Source: Naganishia liquefaciens
Taxonomy: Eukaryota; Basidiomycota; Tremellomycetes; Filobasidiales; Filobasidiaceae
Length of the DNA stretch: 64,000 nt
Reading direction: 5' to 3'
NCBI GenBank assembly: GCA_013423385.1
Contig: BLZA01000057.1
Span: 373,533-437,532, forward strand
The notes beneath the pieces were generated by a model, which saw only the letters and a program-made list of their open reading frames with translations, did no database searches and was not told the DNA's origin. Shown here in pieces: positions 56,203 through 64,000 of this stretch. Each line of letters opens with the position of its first letter. Positions within the stretch are counted from its first letter, which is position 1. Made by a program: the position numbers and the translations under genes.

Positions 56203-57758
56203 ATGATGCACGACCCATACACGCGGGGCCGGCCTTCGCTCGCACTTGGGTACGACTATACCCCGGCATCCCTCATGTATCGCGCGGATCCGGGATGGAA
56301 CGGCTGGGAACTTGCCAACGCCCAGTATGGCGCCTCGGGGAGAGGAATGCTGGAAAGAGACTGGTTTGATGGTGTTGTAGGTCTTCCACCTCGTCCTATT
56401 ATACTTGCTAAGGGTGTCCCAGATCGACAGAATGTCGTCATACTTTAGCACCAAACGCCTCACAGAACCTCAAGCGCGCGACGCGCATATGCGGATCTAC
56501 CATCACGCAGACCACGCTTACGACCGATTGACATCGCACGCTCTTGGAGGAGCGGCGGCGTACGAGGTGTTCTTGATCTGGGATCGGGACTTACAGGGAA
56601 TTTACGATGGGCTATCTAGGCGGGAGAATCGATCGCGACTTGTCGCATTGGCAGTGGGCGAGGGTATGTTGACTCCTTTGACTCGCTTGACATGATGTGA
56701 TGCTGATAAGGGGTGTAGTGTACGCCCTGTGGGATCGCCTGGGGATTCATCCGAATCCCGCACGAGGGCTTTCCCTGCAGGATGCCGCTGAAACAGCCGC
56801 TGCGACTGCCAAACATCTATTCGACCATCATTACAAGCGTCATCATCATGAGGAATCCTCCCGCCGTCGACGACACAGCATCTCAAGCGGTAGCGAATAC
56901 ATGACAGGAACGAGCCATCATTCCAAGGGGTCTCATCACCATCATCATCGACGAACGCCCAGCCATCATTCGCATCAGCGATCGCATTCTCACGCCAGGA
57001 GTCATCATGCGTCGCGTTACGGACAACACCACCGACAACTCTCGGACTTGGCTATGGCGGCGTCGTTGGAGCATGCAAGGGAGCGTGACGGAGCGTATGC
57101 GCCACAGCTTGCTGGACCTGGAATGTACGCCGGAATGCGGGGTGTCGGGACAGGTCATCCCCCTCCTGGACTAGGAGGCGGGCCGGTGGGTTTGAGTGGA
57201 ATGCCGCCGGGGATGCCGGGGATGAGTCCGATAGGTGCGGCCGGGATGGGCATGGGCATGAATCCGGGGATGATGAACATGGGAATGGGCGGAATGAATC
57301 CGATGATGGTGGCTACTTTGCTCTCTCCCTGTCTGACATGTGCTGACATCAACGTTCTAGCAAGGAATGATTTCCCCGCACATGATGCAAATGAGTCCTC
57401 GATTCGGCGGCGGAGGAGCCATGGCACATCCGGTACACAGCACTGCCATGTATCATGGAGCCGACGCGGGACAAATGATGGAAAATCAAATGATGGCTTC
57501 TCATCAAGCGATGCATGGCCAAGCGATACCCGCGAGTCGCCTCCTGTCATCTGCGATGCGGCGCTAACATCCATATATCCACAGGGCATGAATCCGGAAT
57601 ACGCACACCGAATGGACGGCGAAGGCCCTGTGCCGGGAACAAGGCAGTACACGGACGCTTTTGGTTTTGGCGGGCAGATGTATGGCGGAGGTGGGTATGG
57701 GATGCCAGGCATGTATGGCCAAGGTTACGCCGGTAGAGGTGGCTGGTATGGGCATTGA
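56203..57758 (+). CDS. CipC-like (DUF3759-type) domain protein with His-rich and Gly/Met-rich tails
   Basis: Five exons give 446 residues in phase: 56203-56376, 56423-56663, 56719-57308, 57361-57522 and 57585-57758. The N-terminus contains 'YDYTPASLMYRADPGWNGWE'. The core, 'SHALGGAAAYEVFLIWDRD' then 'SRLVALAVGEVYALWDRLGI' and 'AAATAKHLFDHHY', follows the pattern of the fungal CipC/DUF3759 domain (S-H-x-hh-x-G-A-A-A-F-E, then a repeated helix pair ending in a Y). CipC proteins rise in response to concanamycin or in hyphal growth in Aspergillus; no biochemical role is known to me. Unusually, the domain continues into a His/Ser/Arg-rich stretch (HHHHHRRTPSHHSHQRSHSH) and then a Met/Gly/Pro-rich tail (GMGMNPGMMNMGMGG). 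The last intron, 57523-57584, appears to use a GC donor. The CipC relation is from memory of the pattern. Confidence 0.65.
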
Positions 57759-58147
57759 AAGATTTGAGTGGCGAGTTACGCAGCCTCTGTACAGTCATTG
57801 AAGTGACCTGCTGAGCCATGCTGAACTGTATAAAATGTCCGTATGCTGTTACAATTTACAATGTGATGGTCGCTAAGTGGGCAGGAGGCTCGCGACGTGC
57901 GCCATGACGAAAGTTTGTCGACGAGTGACCTTCGGTAGCACAGCCTTTGATAGAAAATTGTCGGTACATGGGGCTGTCACTCGTCCTTCTAACCTTTGAT
58001 TGCCCTTGGCGTATTATTTTCGATGCCCTGCTTGAAGACACGGCGGAGCGGGCCGAGTTCGTCTCGCGCAAAATTGGCGACCGACGTCTGGGAAGACTCG
58101 AGATTCGCTCTGATATATTTTACGACGGCCTTTCGTCTGGATATCAA
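57759..58147. other. convergent spacer between CipC-like gene and CTF8
   Basis: About 390 bp of 3' flanks, with an AT-rich patch near 57826-57865. No gene is seen. Confidence 0.5.
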
Positions 58148-59002
58148 TTACTCCGGTAGTACCGTCGCGGTGACGATTGGTTCTGGCCTACAAGCGTAGA
58201 CAGAAGGGAGTTAAGCGAGTCTTGTTTCGGCGCATCTTCGTCATCACGAACCGTAGTCCAAAGACGATTTTCCGTCTCACGATCGCTACTGTCTCATACT
58301 CTTTCGTGCGTGCGTTCCCCCTCGACGTGCTGACCTTTCTCCGCTTGATCTCTGCCTTGTCCCCGGTCGCGGTGTCTGGGAGGGACCGTTTCGCGTCCGG
58401 AAAGGGCGAAGAGAGATCGGATGAATAGTCGCGGGCGTTGTGCGCCGGGGGAGGACTTGATGTCAAAGGTACGTCTGGGGCTGCTGAGGTGTTCCTTGCA
58501 GTCCGTTTCGGCGTCTGTAGCCAGCCGGGGACTGCGCTGCCTGTTTTGGGACGCGAGGGTGTTGAAGGGGCGTCGAGTTTTTGTGGCTGGGCGAGGGTAT
58601 TCATCGAGTCTTGCTCGTCCGAGGAAAGGTTTTCGGCGTCTTCTTCTTCTGATTCTGTGGCCGGGTCAAGCTCGACTGGGCCAACGCGGCGGATGACGGC
58701 GAGTGGGTGCGGGAGGGAGACGATCTTGCCGTGAAGGAGATGGTGTTTGCCGAGATGCAGAGTCGGTTTGTCCTGCGAAATATGAGTTTGCGGCAAGGCG
58801 TGTGGGAAAAGGCACTGACCATCCGTTCAAAGCTCAATAGGCCTGCAACCTTTCCTCGTGGGTCACCTTCATAGTTCAACTCGCCCTGTAGTTCGATAAT
58901 GACGAGCTCGCCCGTTCCGGCGAGTTGCACGAGCGGCGGGTCTGTCTTGGCGTACGCAGGGGCATGAATGGCGGACGTTGGGATCGTCAGGCTGATGCGC
59001 AT
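58148..59002 (-). CDS. CTF8: Ctf8, subunit of the Ctf18-RFC clamp loader
   Basis: With Ctf18 and Dcc1 it forms the alternative RFC that loads PCNA for sister chromatid cohesion and replication checkpoint signalling. Three exons give 247 residues with closing phases: 59002-58820, 58772-58252 and 58187-58148. The family core runs across the first junction: 'GELVIIELQGELNYEGDPRG', 'KVAGLLSFERM', then 'DKPTLHLGKHHLLHGKIVSL' and 'HPLAVIRR'. A ~120-residue Ser/Pro/Asp linker, longer than in yeast Ctf8, separates this from the C-terminal strand 'YETVAIVRRKIVFGL', which the last short exon completes as 'RPEPIVTATVLPE'. The final intron has donor GTTCGT and a CTTAACT branch site; ignoring it gives a false basic C-terminus. 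The wild-card is the linker, probably disordered. The neighbouring CipC-like gene is convergent. Confidence 0.9.
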
Positions 59003-59236
59003 TGTGGGAGAAGGTCAGGGCGAAGGAAGTGTCCAACGTGGGGCAAGGGAGAAACCGAGGTCGCTTCTTGAATTGACTAACCTAGTTAGGGGCAATCTGA
59101 GACATTGAATTTCTGGCAGCATGCGTCGCGCGTCTCGGTCAAGCAGACGCTCTTCTGCCTTGCAGTAAGTATTATCACGAGTTCCGTTTCTCGACTCCGC
59201 GGTATATCCGTACTATAGAGGTACAACTACGGTTCA

Positions 59237-61240
59237 CTACCTGCTGAACCCACCCAGTGGCAGAACAAATCCCCCTTCCCCGAACCCAGGCTTCTGTCGG
59301 ACGCCCACCGGCGTCTGAGCTATCGCCGCCCGTGGCGGCAGACGCGTCGCGTTCTGCGTAGGTCCCGCTGCCACCTGTTCATGCGCCTGCGGATACCTCG
59401 TCTGGGAGGATGTCCGAGGATGAGTATTTCCCGAAACGGTCGGTACAGCAGGCGTCTCGGCGTCAGGGCGACGCCAAGGTAGAATTGATGTGTCCAGGCT
59501 CGACCTGGCCGTCGTCGGCGGCGGTGCCTCGGATGCATTTCCCCACACCGAATCAATGGAATAGATGGAACCCGTGCTGCCCGTCCGCGTCGTAGCTGTC
59601 GTCTTTCGCTTCGCTGCCAAAAGGCTCTTTGGCTCATCGAGCTGTTCGGCATCGTTGTCGGGATAATAGTCGGCGAGAACCTCGTGCGCACCCATTCCTG
59701 ATTGATCAGATGGTGAGTGCGCAGAGGGAGGTTGCAGGACTCTGCCGCTCGTTGGCATGTAGCGGGAGGCGCGCGGGTGGATGTAAGCCGCCGGTGCGGG
59801 TACAGTCGGTACTTTTAAAGTGTTGCCTTGACCGTCAAGATCATCTTGGTGCGGAGTCACGGGTGTCACAAACTTGCTCGAGGACGATGAATTGAAAAAG
59901 GAGCTGGCGCGGTCCGGTGACCGAGTCGCAGCGAAAGATGCATCATACCCTGTTATAGGGCGTTTGGTCTCCTGATCTCCCTCGAAACCGTCAAGCGAAG
60001 ACTCTGTCTCTGATCTCTTTTTGTGCTACGAGCGGTTCAGCGAGGCTTCGTTATGCAAAAATTCCACATACCCAGCGAGCAAAGATAATGCCACCAGCGA
60101 TGAGAGCCACACATATGGCGACGATCAAGCCTATATCGATATCAGAATGGATCTTTGTTGTGGCTTGAGCAACTCACCGGAGAACCAGCCCACAGACATT
60201 CCTGCAATCTTCTTTGTTTGCGCCTCGTCGGTAGTTGATGAAGCCTCCACAGTCGAATTGCCATGTATAACTAATCCGGTCGAAGTGACAATGTGGGCGC
60301 TGGTCGTCAAGACTCCGCCTTTGGTGGAGATTGGCAAGATGGTGGGCTTGCCGGACGACATTGAGAGCTCTGTGAATAGAGTCGCGGCTTGCGAATCTAT
60401 CGTCTCTGTGTCGGGCGGAATTGTCGGAATAATCCGTGAAATCGTTGCAGACGGCATGCTTGATGTGTAAGCGGATGTTGGACTCTGCAAAATGATTAGC
60501 GGTTGCCCATGACAACAACGCATAGAACTTACGCTTGTTGGGGGCGCTATCGGCGGAATCCAGGAGTCAGTCGACTCTGTCCGGTCGGATGTCCAGGATG
60601 AGGAGGAAGTTTCGATAGGGGGGCTATACCACGAGTCAGTCGAAGACGGCGTGAGCGTTTCTGCAGGACTCGGTGACCATTGCGTTGAAGAGGATGAGCT
60701 CTGCCACGTTGATTCGGGAGATGGCGGTTCTCGGTAGGTACTTGAGGAGTCCATGATAGAATTTGACGACCAGGTCTCGGTCGGTTGAAAGCTTGTAGAA
60801 GACGAAGATGTCTCAGAGCTCGCCACAGGTAACGTGGGTGTCACCGAAGCTCCCGAAGGCGGTGATAATTGAGCGGTCGTGCTCGAACGATGATCCGTGC
60901 CAACGACAGGAGAAATCGTCGACGCTGTCTGATCTTTTGGTGTCGGTCCATCGCTAGCTTTCATCGCTGGGCTTCGTGTTGTTGCTAAGCCTATCGGCGT
61001 CAGATCTGACCCTGTCAAGGCCGTCATTGTCATGCTCGAATCAGTCGATGTCGACGTCGAGTCTGACGAGTTGAAAGATGTCGAAGTTGATTCTGCGAAG
61101 GCGAGCTTGTTCCGGTCGGGAGTAGGAGCGGCGTTGGCAGAATCAAGATATGTGCTACTCGAGGGTCTCTCCGACGCCGTTGTCGCCGGGACAGGGCTCT
61201 TCCGATCTTCCAGTGTCACATTCGACTGAGGATTCGCCAT
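59237..61240 (-). CDS. mucin-like single-pass membrane protein
   Basis: ATG 61240 opens a ~240-codon Ser/Thr/Pro-rich exon with Asn glycosylation sites (SNVT near the start, GNST later), joined by short introns to more Ser/Thr-rich sequence (TLFTELSMSSGKPTILPIST). A single membrane helix follows, 'LIVAICVALIAGGIIFARW', and then a ~260-residue cytosolic tail starting 'KKRSETESSLDGFEGD'. The tail has acidic and S/T-P-rich portions and ends 'FGEGGFVLPLGGFSR'. The introns near 60125-60171 and 60028-60075 close in phase around the helix. No signal peptide is visible at the chosen start, so an upstream exon may be missing. The layout (heavily O-glycosylatable ectodomain, one helix, longish cytosolic tail) resembles fungal wall-stress sensors such as Mid2, but no WSC cysteine domain is present. 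It parallels the unrelated gene at 41775-43388. Confidence 0.72.
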
Positions 61241-62312
61241 GATTTGCTGAATCCAATCAAAAAGCGGGATCCAATGGTGTGCCGAAGACGGCGATAGAAA
61301 AGTCCAGGTCTAGCGCAAGGAATGTCTATATGGTTGCATTGCCTCGCCTATTGATACAAACGCTCTCCTTTGAGCCGATCGGGTTTCCTAACGCGCGATC
61401 CCCTTGCTACAGGTGCCGAAAGGATGTGAGGGAAAACGCAAAGGATCACAAGTGTCCAGAACTGAAACCGACTTTGCCGCGAAAATTGGCACATCTAGGC
61501 GGTGTCTGTCACACCGTCGTGGAGAAATTGTCTGTCTGCAGGATTCCGATGCATCCAGGGTTAGCAATGTGATGCGTCGCGACCGAAGCTTTACAATGCA
61601 TATGGCGAGGAGCTCTGTCGATGCACTTCCGCTCGCTCGGCCTTTCATGCGGTCAACCGGGAATCTGCCACCGGGAAACCGCTGTCGATCCCTCTTAGGA
61701 CATTGCTTGGCAGGAACGGGCAGTCTGTTTCCGCTTGATAGAGATGGCCCGCTGATTTGTCGTTGATGTTTGGCCTTTAAGGGGAGAATGCAACTCATCG
61801 TCGAGCTGATTGGCGCATACCATGGATTTGCTGCATTTTGACGACCAGATGTGTAAAGACGCTTTGGCGACCACGATGTGTGATGACGCGATACCAAGGA
61901 GATACCAGGGACTTGTTTACTGCCCAAACGCTGAATGTTGGTCTTTCGCAATCGCCTCCCGATACGTGGAGCAGTACCGAGTGCGAACCCAATGTTGTTG
62001 ATGAGACCGAAAGGTACGGGCGTACTGGAAAGCTTAGGGCATCGGGGACGATAGTTTGCTGCATTCAGAGCATGATCATGCTCGGTGTCCGCCGCATAAG
62101 ATTTCGTCGAACGTTTCGGACAACGAGTTCGCTGGCCTGAAACAGATCCTAAATTGCGGATGGCCGGATTCCTTTTGTGTTTCGATCATCCGAGCGAGGC
62201 GCCATTCCCCTGCCCATCATCCCAGACGCGCATCACTGAAGACGACGTGTCCAAAGCCGAGCTTGGCCAGATTGACCATCCTCAGACAAAACTCAACCTT
62301 TCCGACGCAACA
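61241..62312. other. intergenic, no gene called
   Basis: About 1.1 kb between the membrane protein start and the hydrolase stop. Open frames on both strands (61388-61951 minus; 61404-61766 plus) are overlapping and not protein-like. It probably holds the promoter and leader, possibly a missing first exon, of the membrane protein gene. Confidence 0.45.
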
Positions 62313-63613
62313 CTACGCCCCGTCCCTCCCCCTCGCAAACGCGACAGCCTCGAGAACGCTCGCGCATACGTCCAACCCAATCTCATAAAACGCCTCATTC
62401 GTAACGGGATTAAACATCCCAATGTGCGCCGCCACTTCGTCTTCCGGGACGGTGCTTTGCGAGGGACGCCAGCAGGGGGAGAGAGGATGCGTCGAGGCGG
62501 GAAGGATGCAAAATGTTCGCGGTTGTGGGTGATTTGCAGAGGCGGGGATGAGGGTGTAGTAGCTTCGAGCACGATATGATCAGCATCCCGAGTCCGAGGT
62601 GAAAAGCCAAGCAGACTCACTTGCGAAAGACAATTCGATCGACACCCTCCGTTCCGCTAGCCAATTCTCCAACGCCATCCAGCCGTTCCTTCATCCCGCG
62701 CGAATCCCATAAGTTCTTGAGCCAGACAGCATGCTCGACAATCCATTGATATCCGCCAAGAAAGTCCTGACGGCGGTAGTACGCTGCCGCGGAGGCGGTC
62801 GTGATAAGGGCCGCCGACGCAATGGTTTTAAGAGATGGTAATGACCAGGCGGGGCTCGTTGTGTCAGGCGGTGGTGTTGTCTCCGGGGCGTTTTTCTGTG
62901 AGGTTGAATTCCGAGCCGGTTCTTTGGACTTGGTTTCCGTGGGAGGCTTTCCGTTGGTGCTGCTGTTAAATAGCCCGCCCAGTGCACCTCCGATACCCAG
63001 TCCGCCAACAACGTTTCGCGCCATCTCCACATGTCCGGCATACTTTGTCAACCCATTCTTGAAGACGAATGGGTGGAGTCCGAGATATGGCGTATCGAAC
63101 GCAATCAACGCGATAACCCTCGGCCACATCGGATGGCTGTTGGGATCCGCTGAAGCCGGCACACTGGAAGAGTTCGAACTGGACCGCTTGATTCCGATGG
63201 CCGCGTCGGCGATCAAGAGCCCGCCCATGCTGTGTCCACAGAGCACGACTTTTGCACGGCTTTGCGTCGCAGATTCAAGCGCGACGGTTTCCCCCGTGAG
63301 CCATTCCACGAATCGGTCTGTCGCTGCTTGCTATCCTGGCCGTCAACAGAAATCCAACGGAGGAGAGACGAAGAACGTACGAGTTCGCCCTTGGTCTCAA
63401 ATACGGGGAATACTTTGCTTTCGACGAATACCTTCTCTCCCGAATCGAGCGCCGCGAGAGATTCCTGGACGACATGGCGTAGCCTGTCGGGGAATTGCTC
63501 AAAAGTGACATCGGTACCTTTGAAGCTTTGAGAAACCGAGTCAATGCAAGTAATCGACGGATGGGGGTCGAAACGCACCCGTGGACGTAGACTATCAGGA
63601 GTGATTCCGGCAT
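62313..63613 (-). CDS. alpha/beta hydrolase (DUF676/lipase-like)
   Basis: Predicted serine esterase or lipase of 379 residues in four exons with closing phases: 63613-63579, 63525-63381, 63330-62621 and 62562-62313. The start 'MPESLLIVYVHGFKGTDVTF' gives the first strand and HG oxyanion loop. The nucleophile elbow is 'RAKVVLCGHSMGGLLIADAA' (GHSMG, catalytic Ser). 'RVIALIAFDTPYLGLHPFVF' is the next strand. A linker with Gly/Ser and Lys/Pro runs and a hydrophobic helix (TIASAALITTASAAAYY) precedes the C-terminal block 'SQSTVPEDEVAAHIGMFNPV' then 'TNEAFYEIGLDVCASVLEA', which matches fungal relatives I recall. The final exon is in a different frame from the obvious open frame and is required for this block. 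Substrate is unknown; lipid remodelling is likely. The catalytic His is probably in 'EVAAHIGMF'. Confidence 0.85.
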
Positions 63614-63899
63614 GATGAACGATGGAGCGGTGGCTGACGGGAAGCAGGCTGAGGGTCTATAAGACATGGAATGTGCTCAACTTTATCACTCCCCTCGTAC
63701 ACCTCATTTCCCCCCAATTTCAAGCCAAAATGTGATTTTCCCTCAATTTTACTCGCTATTTACATCCCGGTTGCTCGGCCGTCGGACATACCCGATCTCG
63801 TCGAGCCCGTTCGGGGCCTGTCAGTACATATATATATAGCCTCCAAGTGCTCTGCCGCGGTCGCCCGCGTCCTCTCGTTTGCATTCTACAACTCTCCCA
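63614..63899. promoter_or_regulatory. divergent promoter, hydrolase / cyanase
   Basis: A 286-bp interval between outward-facing starts, rich in C/T near 63690-63730 and with a TATA-like element listed separately. Confidence 0.45.
63829..63838 (+). promoter_or_regulatory. TATA-like element
   Basis: TATATATATA followed by G lies 62 bp before the probable cyanase start codon, a plausible TATA box for that gene. Confidence 0.4.
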
Positions 63900-64000
63900 A
63901 TGGACGCCAACAGATCCACGACATCGCCCCTCGCCGGACTCCCCTCGGCATGCCACGTCCTCCTCGACGCAAAAGCTAAAAAAGGCACGTCCCATTCACC
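63900..64000 (+). CDS. CYN1: probable cyanase (cyanate hydratase), N-terminal fragment
   Basis: The gene runs off the window after about 33 codons. ATG 63900 (CTCCCAATGGACGCC) opens 'MDANRSTTSPLAGLPSACHV' then 'LLDAKAKKGTSHS'. The pattern L-P-x2-C-x2-L-L-x-A-K-x2-K-G-x-S is what I expect at the start of the fungal cyanase helix-turn-helix-like N-terminal domain, which precedes the 'SEVAVAALFYGQ' segment. Cyanase converts cyanate and bicarbonate to CO2 and ammonia (via carbamate). The fragment is too short to show the catalytic Arg, Glu and Ser, so the call rests on this one pattern. Confidence 0.6.
   Translation, partial: MDANRSTTSPLAGLPSACHVLLDAKAKKGTSHS

Noticed and set aside
60021-60470. 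Plus-strand open frame of about 150 codons
   Set aside because: It lies opposite exons of the membrane protein whose splice phases close, so it is an antisense shadow.

Overview
The window is nuclear DNA from a basidiomycete fungus, most likely a tremellomycete yeast or a close relative. Genes are densely packed on both strands and cut by many short introns, mostly about 43-70 nt, usually GT-AG with CTAAC/CTGAY-like branch points. Several products are typically fungal: a DASH/Hsk3 kinetochore subunit, fungal ATP synthase subunit k, a Zn2Cys6 transcription factor, a CipC-like protein and an Sct1/Gpt2-type acyltransferase. Gene-rich parts look clearly more GC-rich (by eye) than several gene-poor segments.

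Layout. 1-1297 holds the 3' end of a WD40 gene resembling TFIIIC subunit Tfc6. 1.3-4.4 kb is a lower-GC stretch with two weak orphan gene candidates. 4.4-19.1 kb is a compact block: a small basic/acidic protein (+), a Zn2Cys6 regulator (-), a long SUMO-motif and CDK-site-rich nuclear protein (-), ERCC1/Rad10 (-), and a divergent zinc-ribbon/AlkB-like protein (+). 19.1-21.9 kb is a homeodomain regulator (-). 21.9-26.0 kb is a gene-poor island with short tandem repeats and decayed coding-like fragments. 26.0-38.2 kb holds the tiny DASH subunit Hsk3 (+), a ~1,450-residue disordered nuclear protein (-), ATP synthase subunit k (-, two micro-exons), the ER acyltransferase (+) and Derlin (+). 38.7-43.4 kb is a poly-Lys/CxxC conserved fungal protein (+) and a single-pass membrane protein (-). 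45.2-51.4 kb is a housekeeping group: eL8 (-) and eL38 (+) head to head, adenylate kinase (-) and a PIN-domain protein (-). 51.4-56.1 kb is a second lower-GC stretch with orphan genes and a duplicated short gene start. 56.2-64.0 kb holds a CipC-like protein (+), Ctf8 (-), a second mucin-like membrane protein (-), an alpha/beta hydrolase (-) and the first codons of a probable cyanase (+) running off the window.

There is no operon logic here. Shared control is most plausible at head-to-head pairs: ERCC1/AlkB-like, ATP19/acyltransferase and eL8/eL38. Several genes serve chromosome maintenance (ERCC1, Ctf8, Hsk3, the SUMO-motif protein, perhaps the ~1,450-residue protein), but they are not adjacent enough to claim a cluster. 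Exon boundaries were inferred by reading splice sites and frames by eye. Where I give exact introns, the phases close. I found no convincing tRNA, rRNA, CRISPR array or intact mobile element. The most interesting signals are unusual gene structures (11- and 15-nt micro-exons, GC-AG introns, ATG-only first exons), a zinc-ribbon protein with an apparently worn dioxygenase fold, and previously unrecognised spliced orphan genes in the low-GC segments.
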